In this document: positions 43,248 through 53,100 of the stretch, one piece after another | How positions within the stretch are numbered: the first letter of the stretch is position 1 | Layout of the letters: each line of letters opens with the position of its first letter | Source: Klebsiella pneumoniae | GTDB lineage: Bacteria > Pseudomonadota > Gammaproteobacteria > Eutrophobiales > Eutrophobiaceae | Length of the DNA stretch: 64,000 nucleotides | NCBI GenBank assembly: GCA_945878555.1 | Contig: CAMDWI010000001.1 | Span: forward strand, 166,596-230,595 | Reading direction: 5' to 3' | The notes under the pieces: model-generated | Database searches by the model: none | What the model saw: the letters and a program-made list of their open reading frames with translations, nothing else | Told to the model about the DNA's origin: nothing | Made by a program: the position numbers and the translations under genes

Positions 43248-46200
43248 ATGTCTGACATTCTAAGGGTAAAATCAGTCATCTGATAGATGATTCTGCCATC
43301 GACGATCAAAAACCCGTCGGCGGTCAGTAATTTGCGTGTGTCATCTACCTGTTTAATCACCGCCGATACCGTGACCTGATGGTCTTGCGGGATGATCTGG
43401 CCGCGGTATAACCAGCTGTGTGGCTGGTGCAAGGCCATCGATTCGAAGCGGGCCGTCTCGCCGCACTGCCAGCGCTCACATGCCACGACCTTCAGTAACT
43501 GGATAAACGATTCCAGACCGAGTGAGCCGGGCCAGACCGGATCCTGGTAAAAATGGGCCTTGAAGAACCAGGCCTCGGGATTTACCCGGGCAGTGCCACG
43601 GATATAACCGAGTCCGTGTGGACCGCCTTCTGTATCAAAATGGTCGATGCGATCGATCATACGCATCTGCTCGGCCGGGTAGGGTGCCTGTTGCGGGTAG
43701 TCGAACTGCTGCGCCCGAGCGACCTCGGTCACGTCCGGCTGATAGGGCACGGCATCACGGATACCGACCTGGTTCGCCAGTGCCTGTTTCGAGAAAAAGC
43801 CGAAATAGGTATCCCCTTTGTAGACGGACCCGGCGCGGCTTGTGACTTCGTAATCATAATTCTGGATGATCATGCCACCGGACAAGGCCACATTCGTCAT
43901 CTTTACCCGGATGGTCAGCGTGCCGGTGTCGGCGGTGACCGGGAGCGTCTGCACGGCCTTGCCACCGAGATTGCGGAAAGACAGATCGGTCTCGCTGGTC
44001 AGGGCCGAGCCGAGATACGCGGCCAGCCAGCCACACGGTTGCAGCGCGATCTCAAGCAATACGGAGAAGGGCATGCCTGCTTGCCGGTTCGCAGCGAAAT
44101 ACCAGGCATCTGCCGGTACATCGTATTCACCGTCAATAACAGCGCCGGCCTTTAATTGCCAGGGTTCGCAGTGATTGATCGAGACAATCCGATCCAGAAA
44201 CTGGAACGGTGGACCGGGCAGACGCGCGATTATTCGGTCGTGATCAAACGGCAGGTAACGATCCCCGAACGCCTCGGACGGATTGCCGATGGCAAACGCG
44301 CGGATCGAGTTGTAATCAAACAGCACGTGTCTTGCCGGTGGGGTCAGTGTAGCCTCGCCGCGTTGTTGCCAGAGTAGTTGCAACTGTTCGCGATGCAGGC
44401 CGGTCAGTTGCACCGACATATTGCTCATCTGCACAATCGCGCGACCATCGGCATACATCAACGCATCGGCGATCACATAAGGTGTGCCGTTCGCCTGATA
44501 GCCGATCTCCTTCAGTGTGATCTCGTATTGCACCTTGCGGGTCGAGGCGATCACCTGACCACGGCATTTTAATTTGCTGTTGATACCAGCGACCGGTTCA
44601 TACACGACGCGGCTTGCCTCACCGACCCAGCCCATGCGCAACAGATAAATGCGCAGCGTGTGCAGACAACATTCATACATCAATGTACCGGGCATCACCT
44701 GATCATCAATAAAGTGACAGGTGAGGAACCAGTCGTCCGGATGGATATCGGCCTCGCCCGTGATACGACCGAGGCCATAGCGACCGGCAGTCGGATCCAG
44801 TTCCAGTACGCGATGTACCAGCGTCATCCGCCCGCCGGGCAAGCCGACTGCCTGTTGCAGGGGCAGTCCGGCGAACTGCGGGCCGAACGCGGTGATCAGA
44901 TCGCCACTGCGCAGTGCCTCTATTTGTGTATCGGTGTATGACTCAGCCTGCATGTTCACCAGTGGCTGCCAGTCTGGCGTACGCACACCGGCGGCGGGAC
45001 GGCGTTCAAATTCGGTCAACACGATGCCCTTGCCTGCGTCGAGTTCGGTCTGGCTGAAAAAGCCGGCACAACCGTTCTGCATAGACAGTAGCGGTTTGCC
45101 ATCGACCGTACCTTCAAAGCTGAAGCGGAACAGATGGGTGTCCCCCTGCCGGAAGAAGCGCTCGATGCGGATGTCATAATGGATGGTCTGTCCGGGGCCG
45201 GGCAGCGCATCATGAAAACTGATCTCGGCGTCGAGCAGGCGGTAGACCGCCAGGCCTTTGGTAATATGATCAATACCGAGATAACCGGACAGGAACAGAT
45301 CGGCCTGACCGGACTCGACCGCAATACAGGTCGGGATACGCCCGCCATCCAGATACCAGGCACCCGGATGGATATCATGTTCGGTGGTGACGCGGCCACT
45401 GCCCATCGAGCCTGGCTCGCCTTCAATCTTCATAATGCGATCAACCAGCATCAGCGGTTCGTCGGGCAGACGTACCCGCGTCGGATAACTGTCGATCGGT
45501 GCAAATTGTGACCCCAGTACCTTGCTTATTGTACCGCGTGCAAACTCCAGACACTGCGAACGATCCAGTGCCGGCCGTGTCGGCTCAACGGTGGCCGGTT
45601 GCAACGCTGTGACAGTCAGTTCAGATATCTGTGTCGGCATGTTCTGTAACAGTGACATTTGCAGTGACAAGGCCGAGCTGAGTGTATGGGTGATACCGTT
45701 GGCGACCCGCAGATAGGTCTCATGCGCCTGTGCCATCGCTGCTTCGGAACGGGTCATCTGCTCGATTAAGGTCTGTGCCGGTGTATGTGCTGTCAGTCGG
45801 GTCGGGTGAGTCAGGACCCGCGCCGTTACAGCAGGTGCCACGGTTTCTGTCTGCGGTTTTTGTACCGGTACCTGCGGCAGGCGTATCTCGATGGGGGCAT
45901 GACCGACCTTGACGCTGATCTGCGGCACCTTCGCATCGGCCTGCGGGAGACTGGCAGTGTAGAGGCTGTCGAGTTGCAGCGGTACCCGGTGCGTGTTCAA
46001 CAGGGCGAGTGTACGCAACACCGAGGCGACGCCATTTTTTCCGTTGACGCAGACTGCCTGTGCCAGATGCGGTTTGTCTTGCAGGATGCGATCGATCATC
46101 CGTGTACACGAACCACCGGGCCCCATCTCGATGAACAGTCGCACACCGTCCTCATAGGCCGAGTTGATCACCCGCGTGTAATCAAACGGTTGCACCGCCT

Positions 46201-49200
46201 GACCGACGATCGAATCAGCCGCGCTGTCCATTGTGACCGGATAGGCGCGCCCGAGGATGCCGCTATAGAAGCGCAGGTTCGCAGGGGGGGTGGTCGGAAA
46301 CAGGTGTAACTCACGGTAGGCCTGCTCGACCGGTTTTGCCACTTCACAGTGTACGGTCGTGATCGTGTCCAGCGGATGGAAACTGCATGCGAGATCCTTT
46401 ACCAGTGACTCGACGGCGATACGGTTGCCGCCGATTACACATTCTTCCGGCGTGTTGATGATCAGCAGATAGACCCAGGGCAATTTCTGTATTCGGGCGT
46501 TCAGTATGTCAGCAGGGCATTGTATGACACCCACCTGCCAGTCCACATCGACATAGCTGGACAGTCCCCAGCACTGCCGCGCGGCCGTGCAGGGTCCGGC
46601 GAGTTCCGTGGTGAACAGGGTAGACTGCTGGATACGTTGCAACATCAGGTCGCGGTCGCGCCAGGTGCGGGTCGCAAACAGTCCGGCCGTTTCGCCGAGG
46701 CTGTAGCCGATGATCGCGTCCGGACGCACACCAAAACCGGAAATCACATCACTGACAAACGTCCCCAGCCAGACCTGACCGAAGATCACATCCTGATGGC
46801 CGAGCGGTCCGCTGTCCGTGTCCGACCAGAATCGCGCGCGTGCGAACTGTGAGGCGAGTGCGCCATTCTCCCGGTCGAGGTTCTCCAGCACCTCCGGCCA
46901 GCGACAGGCGATGTCGCGGCCCATGCCTCGAAAATGGTTGCCGGAGCCGGGAAACACAAAGGCGATCTTGCCCGCCTGTGCGAGTGGCTGGTCGGTATAG
47001 TACAAACGATCACTGATCGGTAATCTGCCGCCGTCCACGACCTGGCGGGCCTGTGTTATCAATTCGAGTAACTGGTTGTGGCTGGTGGCAAGCAGGCTGA
47101 TGGCCTGTTTCTGCCTGTTCTGTTCACGGTTTGCCTCGTACCAGCGGCGGGCGATAACGGCGATGTCCTCGTCAGTGTGCGTGCGTAGCAGTTGTGCGAG
47201 CCGATCCAGACCCGTGTGCAATTGTGCACATTCATCTGCCGCTATGGAAAACAACTGATCATGACAGCCGCCCGACAATAGCGGTGTCTCTATCGCCTTT
47301 GTGGCGGTATGGTCTGACTGTTCGAGGACGACATGGCAACAGGTGCCGCCGGTGCTGATCGAGGTCGCGAGCGCGCGCCGTGGTCCGGCGAGGCGATCAC
47401 GCAACCAGTATTGCGGTGTCTGGTGGACACTGAAGCGGCTGTATTCACGGAAACGGGTCTGATCCGACAGCACATTGCGCAACGGTGGCAACACACGGTG
47501 ATACAACGCCAGGCTGGCCTTGGCAATCGAGGCCAGGGCCGAGGCCGCGCCGGTATGACCGATGTCTGCCTTGACGCTGGTGATCACGGCGGGCTGCTGG
47601 TCGCTGTTGTTGCCGAACACGGAGCACAGCGCCCCGGTCTCCAGTCTGTCCTCGTCTGCATGACCACTGCCATAGGTCTCGATACAGGAAAGGGAGTCCG
47701 GCGAGATCTGCGCATCGGCACAGGCCTGTTCCAGAGAACGGGTGTAGGTATTGACCGAAGGTAACAAGGTATCGATGTCACCACCGCTTGCATTGCCGAT
47801 ACCGGTCAGTAGTGAATAGATCCGGTCACCGTCACGCACGGCATCTTCATGGCGCTTTAACACGAATGCGACGGCACCTTCACCTATTACCGTACCCGTG
47901 CTGTCCTCTGCAAAGGGACGACAGATTCCGTCGGTGGCATACGGGCGTGCCGCATCCTGTCCGGCCACGGCACGTGCATCACCGGCCAGATCCACGGCGC
48001 CGACGATCGCGATATTCAACTCGTTTGCCTGCAAGGCGCGTATCGCGGTCTGCAAGGCAAACATGCCGGAGCTCTCCTCGCTGGAAACGGTAAAGCCGGC
48101 ACCACCAAAATTGAATGCGCGCGCGATCCGGCTGGCGACAACACCACCGAGTGCGCCCATCGTCCGGTTTGCTGTCAACGGCGGGCCGACCAGGTCTTTT
48201 AATTTTTCAGTCCACTGGTGCAGGCTGTCTGCATCGAGCGGGATTCCCGATTGTTTGATCCACGCACGGGCCATATCACTCATCGCCCAGCGCAGGTGGA
48301 AATTCGTGGTGTTCAGGTCGAGACCAATCCCGATAAACACACCGGCATCGGTGCGCTCCTGACCGGCAGGTGTGGACTGTCTTGCATCGTCGAGTGCATT
48401 GGCCGCCACCTGCAACATCAACAGCTGTTGTGGCAGCATGTCCTGCAATTCTTTCGGCGGGATACGGAAACGACCGACCGGTACGTCCACCTGATCGATG
48501 GTATAGCCGCGCAGCGCAGACAGGCGCGGCAGGCCCCAGCGGTTATGGGCCGGGGTCGTGCTGATGTCCTGTAACTCGCCGAGCACTCGCGCCGTGAAGG
48601 CGGACAGTGACCGCCACGGCCCGAAACAGGTGTCCATGCCGACGATCGCAATCGCACCGGCGGGGGAAAAGGGGACAGATTTATTTTTCGTTCTCCTTTT
48701 CTGCTTCCCGATAAATAAATCTGTGCCCTTTTCCGGCCATTGCTCCAGCAATACGTGTGCATTGATGCCGCCAAAACCGAATGCACTGACGGCGGCACGA
48801 CGGGGCTGATCAGCTGCGCGTGGTTGCCAGTCGCGTGGTTGGTCGAGCACGGTGAACGGGCTGTTGTCGAGATCGATACCGCTGGCCGCGCGCTCGAAAT
48901 TCGCTGTCGGTGGCAACACATGATGTTTGAACGCCAGCAGTACCTTGATCAGACCCGCTGATCCGGCGGCGGTCAGCAGGTGACCGATATTGCTCTTGAC
49001 CGATCCGATCACGCAGCGCTGTCCACCACGGTATTGTTCACCCCACAGTGTGCGCATACTCTGGTATTCGGTGCTGTCACCGGCGGGTGTGCCGGTGCCG
49101 TGACATTCTATCAGGTCAACTGCATCGGCCTGCCAGCCCGCCTCGGCGTAAGCGGCACGCATCGCCCGCAATTGGCCTTCCGAGTCCGGCAACATCAGGT

Positions 49201-50068
49201 TGCCACGTATGTCATTGGAGATACCGGTACCGGCGATCGTGGCGTAGATATGGTCCTTGTCACGCAGCGCATCGTCCAGACGTTTCAGCACAATAATACC
49301 GGCGCCTTCACCGACGACGAGACCATCGGCCTTGCTGTCAAACGGGGAACAGCGTCCGGACGGTGACAGCGCACCGAGCGTCGAGAAGCCCATTTGCGTA
49401 TACAGACTGTCCGGTCGTGACAGTCCACCGCATAACATCGCATCGGCGCGATGCGCCTGTAATTCGGCAATCGCATATTTCAGTGAATACAAGGAAGAGG
49501 CACACGCCGCATCCAGCGTATAACAGGTACCACCCAGTCCCAGCGCATGGGCGAGCACGGAGGCCGGTAGTCCGGCAACATAACGATTCAGCAGGTTGGT
49601 CTGGCCGGGCCGGGGTGGTTTAACGTTCAGGCGACTGGTAAAGGCCTGCCCGAGTATTTCATCCGCAATGCTAGCAGAGGTTTGGGTTGGTAGCGCGATA
49701 TTACCGATGATGATCCCGGTGCGTTTTTTATCCAGTTTCGCGGTGACTGTATCGAGCCAGGCCTGACGTCCGGCGTGTAATAACAGACCAAACATCGGAT
49801 CGAGAGACTGTACCAGAGCGGCATCGATAGCGAGTCCGTCGAGATCGGGACGGATGTCATCAACAAAACAGGCGCGGCGTGAATAAACATGATCCGGGCC
49901 GGGCTCTTTTGCATAAACCTGTTGCAGTCCCGGTGACCAGCGCCCCGGCGGCGGTTCGCGCGACAGGTCGCGTCTCGCCACGATATTGTCCCAGAGTTGA
50001 TCGACCCCGCTTGCACCCGGAAAGATGCCGCCGATACCAACGATGGCGACGGTCTGGCCCGGTTTCAT
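43244..50068 (-). CDS. pfaC: PfaC-type polyunsaturated acyl synthase, KS-CLF-AT-DH-DH
   Basis: This is a megasynthase of 2274 residues. A ketosynthase (about 10-430; Cys near 189 in DAACASSLYS, His in ECHGTGTP and SNIGHL) is followed by a chain-length factor (about 475-930) in which the cysteine is replaced (TVSSEESSGMF). Next come an acyltransferase (about 1035-1340; FVFPGSGNHF, GYSLGETAG) and four HotDog segments (near 1540, 1790, 1960 and 2175; the second and fourth carry HFIDDQVMPG and HFYQDPVWPG) forming two FabA-like dehydratases. The AT lies elsewhere (PfaB) in most marine clusters; here it is fused. Residues 445-468, between KS and CLF, are encoded by an inserted palindrome. The gene lies 41 bp after pfaA. 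Confidence 0.93.
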   Translation of the reverse strand: MKPGQTVAIVGIGGIFPGASGVDQLWDNIVARRDLSREPPPGRWSPGLQQVYAKEPGPDHVYSRRACFVDDIRPDLDGLAIDAALVQSLDPMFGLLLHAGRQAWLDTVTAKLDKKRTGIIIGNIALPTQTSASIADEILGQAFTSRLNVKPPRPGQTNLLNRYVAGLPASVLAHALGLGGTCYTLDAACASSLYSLKYAIAELQAHRADAMLCGGLSRPDSLYTQMGFSTLGALSPSGRCSPFDSKADGLVVGEGAGIIVLKRLDDALRDKDHIYATIAGTGISNDIRGNLMLPDSEGQLRAMRAAYAEAGWQADAVDLIECHGTGTPAGDSTEYQSMRTLWGEQYRGGQRCVIGSVKSNIGHLLTAAGSAGLIKVLLAFKHHVLPPTANFERAASGIDLDNSPFTVLDQPRDWQPRAADQPRRAAVSAFGFGGINAHVLLEQWPEKGTDLFIGKQKRRTKNKSVPFSPAGAIAIVGMDTCFGPWRSLSAFTARVLGELQDISTTPAHNRWGLPRLSALRGYTIDQVDVPVGRFRIPPKELQDMLPQQLLMLQVAANALDDARQSTPAGQERTDAGVFIGIGLDLNTTNFHLRWAMSDMARAWIKQSGIPLDADSLHQWTEKLKDLVGPPLTANRTMGALGGVVASRIARAFNFGGAGFTVSSEESSGMFALQTAIRALQANELNIAIVGAVDLAGDARAVAGQDAARPYATDGICRPFAEDSTGTVIGEGAVAFVLKRHEDAVRDGDRIYSLLTGIGNASGGDIDTLLPSVNTYTRSLEQACADAQISPDSLSCIETYGSGHADEDRLETGALCSVFGNNSDQQPAVITSVKADIGHTGAASALASIAKASLALYHRVLPPLRNVLSDQTRFREYSRFSVHQTPQYWLRDRLAGPRRALATSISTGGTCCHVVLEQSDHTATKAIETPLLSGGCHDQLFSIAADECAQLHTGLDRLAQLLRTHTDEDIAVIARRWYEANREQNRQKQAISLLATSHNQLLELITQARQVVDGGRLPISDRLYYTDQPLAQAGKIAFVFPGSGNHFRGMGRDIACRWPEVLENLDRENGALASQFARARFWSDTDSGPLGHQDVIFGQVWLGTFVSDVISGFGVRPDAIIGYSLGETAGLFATRTWRDRDLMLQRIQQSTLFTTELAGPCTAARQCWGLSSYVDVDWQVGVIQCPADILNARIQKLPWVYLLIINTPEECVIGGNRIAVESLVKDLACSFHPLDTITTVHCEVAKPVEQAYRELHLFPTTPPANLRFYSGILGRAYPVTMDSAADSIVGQAVQPFDYTRVINSAYEDGVRLFIEMGPGGSCTRMIDRILQDKPHLAQAVCVNGKNGVASVLRTLALLNTHRVPLQLDSLYTASLPQADAKVPQISVKVGHAPIEIRLPQVPVQKPQTETVAPAVTARVLTHPTRLTAHTPAQTLIEQMTRSEAAMAQAHETYLRVANGITHTLSSALSLQMSLLQNMPTQISELTVTALQPATVEPTRPALDRSQCLEFARGTISKVLGSQFAPIDSYPTRVRLPDEPLMLVDRIMKIEGEPGSMGSGRVTTEHDIHPGAWYLDGGRIPTCIAVESGQADLFLSGYLGIDHITKGLAVYRLLDAEISFHDALPGPGQTIHYDIRIERFFRQGDTHLFRFSFEGTVDGKPLLSMQNGCAGFFSQTELDAGKGIVLTEFERRPAAGVRTPDWQPLVNMQAESYTDTQIEALRSGDLITAFGPQFAGLPLQQAVGLPGGRMTLVHRVLELDPTAGRYGLGRITGEADIHPDDWFLTCHFIDDQVMPGTLMYECCLHTLRIYLLRMGWVGEASRVVYEPVAGINSKLKCRGQVIASTRKVQYEITLKEIGYQANGTPYVIADALMYADGRAIVQMSNMSVQLTGLHREQLQLLWQQRGEATLTPPARHVLFDYNSIRAFAIGNPSEAFGDRYLPFDHDRIIARLPGPPFQFLDRIVSINHCEPWQLKAGAVIDGEYDVPADAWYFAANRQAGMPFSVLLEIALQPCGWLAAYLGSALTSETDLSFRNLGGKAVQTLPVTADTGTLTIRVKMTNVALSGGMIIQNYDYEVTSRAGSVYKGDTYFGFFSKQALANQVGIRDAVPYQPDVTEVARAQQFDYPQQAPYPAEQMRMIDRIDHFDTEGGPHGLGYIRGTARVNPEAWFFKAHFYQDPVWPGSLGLESFIQLLKVVACERWQCGETARFESMALHQPHSWLYRGQIIPQDHQVTVSAVIKQVDDTRKLLTADGFLIVDGRIIYQMTDFTLRMSDI
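48665..48734. repeat. Palindromic REP-like element inserted in frame in pfaC
   Basis: Arms 48665-48686 and 48713-48734 are 22-bp inverted repeats with one mismatch (GGAAAAGGGGACAGATTTAT on the left), around a 26-nt loop. The type with GGGGACAGATTTATTT is familiar from dispersed palindromes in gammaproteobacteria. It encodes residues 445-468 of PfaC without a stop, in the flexible linker before the CLF domain. Confidence 0.87.
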
Positions 50069-50109
50069 ACTGACACCTGTAACGACATGATTTGGCTGGA
50101 CCTTTCCGC

Positions 50110-53100
50110 TCAGGCCTGGGGCTCGGTTTCCAGCCGGTTACGTCTGAACGCCTCGTTCAGTGACGCATCGATCACGCATTCGTATCCATCAATCCGCGCG
50201 ACCAGCTTGCCCTTCATGTCGACAAATTCAATCGAGGCCTTTGCCTCATGTTTGCTTATCGATTCCACCCGCAGATTGATCAGCGTCCCGTCTTTCGGAA
50301 ACTGCCGCCGGTACTGGCGGTATTTGCCAAGGCGGGTTGGCAGCGAACCGTTGCCGGTGCGTTCAAAACACCAGAGGATCATTAACTGGAATGCCGAATC
50401 CAGTGCGAGCGGGTCGGCCAGCCAGCCGGTGCGTATCGGTTGTTTCATCCACACCGACGGATTCGGTGCAGGACGGACGCGTGCGGAAATGCCACGATCA
50501 CTGTAACCGGTGATCGCCTCTATGCCTTGCAGGTCCTTGCCATGGAACAGACGTCCGGACGAATACAGGTCGGCATCACTGATGGAATAGGTACCTATGA
50601 TGGCCGGGTTGCTTGCTTCAGGAACAGTAACAACATTCGTTCCAAGCACGATATGCGCACCGGCATGCAACAGTTTGCCCTGGCGCAGCTCGACCGGAAT
50701 ACGGTGCACGCCATCAGATTCCGCCGCCGTACCGGCGAGGATTTGCAGATTGGCGCGCGCCCCCGATTCCAGGATTACACCCTTGTAGATGGCGAGGTTG
50801 TCGATGCCGTTGAAGCCCAGTCCCGGCTGATCATGCATGGCCCCATGCGCCAGCCATTCGGCAATTAATGCCGTGGGCAGCACGGCCTTGCCGTTCATCA
50901 CATGCGATTCGAGCACCGGTAGATCATCAAGGCTGACGAACCGTTCAAATGTGACCACCATATTTGTTGCCATAGCCGGCTTCGCAAGCTTGCCGGAATA
51001 ATCCGGTGTGTCTGCCTGCACCGGGGCGCTGCCGAGTACAACCAGTTCGACCGGGCCGGGTGTGGCGATTTCCTGTAACAGATATTCAGCCCCGGCGCGC
51101 AACGGGATCACCCCGACGCCTTCACCTTCAAACAGCTTCTTCAGGCCGGCGGTGACCATACCACCGTCCCACGGACCCCAGTTCACACTGAGTACACGAC
51201 ACGACGGGCGCAGGTGCTGTTGCTGCTGGGCAGTTTTGTTCAGTACTTCATTCGCCGCGGCATAATCGATCTGGCCCGTGCGTCCGAACCGCGCGGTCGA
51301 GGACGAAAACAGCACCAGTAGTTTCAGCTCATCCTGTTGGGTTGCCTCCAGCAGTGCCTGCAAGCCGTCCACCTTGGTCGAACAGACCTCGTTGAATTGC
51401 GCACGGGTCTTGTCTTCGATGCGTCGGTCTGCGAGTACGCCTGCGCCGTGGATGATGCCACGTATCGGGCCGAGCTCGGCACGCGCCTGTGCCAGCGCCT
51501 GGTTTACCTCCGCCGGATTGCGTATGTCGACCGACCGGTACGTCGCCCGGACGCCACTGGCGCGGACGCTATCGAGCGTCTGTGTAATCTCGCGCGCGGC
51601 CATCAGTTCGCGATAACGTGACTCGACCTGTTTTGGATTCGGTTGGTCGGTGCTATGGGTAACGATGGCGCGTTTGATAGCGGCCTCATCCGTCAGGCCA
51701 GTCAGCCATTCGGGCTGTGCTGCCGGTTGCGGACTGCGACCGAGCAATAACAGGTTGGTCTGCATACGGGTTGCCAGTTCTATGGCGATTGCCGCAGTGA
51801 TTCCTCGTGCGCCGCCGCTGATCACGACCACATCGCCGCGACCGACCGGGGCGGTTACCGGTGCGCGGGTATTGAGCGCAGCGGATGTCAGTGTCAGTGT
51901 GTTGCACTGTCCATTGTGTAAACCGGTTTCAAGCGGTCCTTCGTGTAGCAGTTCATCTGCCACACTGTCGGCCAGTGCGGTTGCGGTGTAGTCCGTGTCG
52001 ATAACCCGGCAGCGGACCTGGGGCCATTCCTTGTCGGCGGTCTTGATCAGACCGGCCAGTCCGGCTGCCAGCGGTGACACAGCGTTGTGGTGTGTCAGGC
52101 CGAAATCGCCACCGAGACCGGTGACGCCGGCCAGCAACGCCGCATGCGAGTTCGCGGTCTGTTTTAATGTGGGCCCGTAGTGGCGGATTAACTCAAAGGC
52201 ATCCGCCAGAAAATCCGGGTGCGGCTGTGCTGGAGCCACGATGACCAGACCGGCCAGTGTGTCTGCCCGCCGTTCGTGTATGCCGATCACGCGGGGGTTG
52301 TATCCACATGCCTGCATGGCATTACAAATCGCGGTGGACAGACCATCACCGGAATCGGTTATATGGATGATTGCCTGTGCCGACAGGTCCAGTGGATTGC
52401 GGTTGGCGGCAGGCGCCAGCGGTGTGAGGGATAAGACACCGCGCCACAGTGTATTCGACTGTGTAGTGTTTAGTCGGGTCTCTACCGGTGGCACCGTGAG
52501 TGCCGGTGATGTGGTAATGCCCTGATGCATGTAGTCCACTATCTGTTGCAGTGTCTGCAAGGTCGCCATGTGTTCCGGGTTGACTGTCGGTGCATCCGGC
52601 ATGCGTTCCTGGAAGGCGGAGAGGATCTCGACGCGTTTGATAGAGTCGATGCCGAGGTCGGTATCCAGATTCATATCGAGCCGCAGCATATCAACGGGGT
52701 AACCGGTTTTTTCGGCAACGACCTCAAGCAAGGCCTGATCAAATACCGGCGATACCGCGCTGACACTCGTCACCGCTTGCGCAACGCTGGCGACGGTGAC
52801 ACCACCCCGTGTTTGCATGTAGTCGACGATCTGTTGCAGTGTCTGCAAGGCGGCCATGTCTTCCGGATTGACCGTCGGTGCGTCCGGCATACGTTCCTGG
52901 AAGGCGGAGAGGATCTCGACGCGCTTGATTGAATCAATACCGAGATCGGTATCCAGATTCATCTCCAGCCGCAACATATCAACCGGATAACCGGTCTTCT
53001 CCGCGACCACTTCCAGTAATGTCGTGGTCAGCGCCGGTGTGATGACCGGGTTTGCTGGTGCGGAAACGGTGCTGTGTGCAGGCCGTGCATCACGTTGCTG

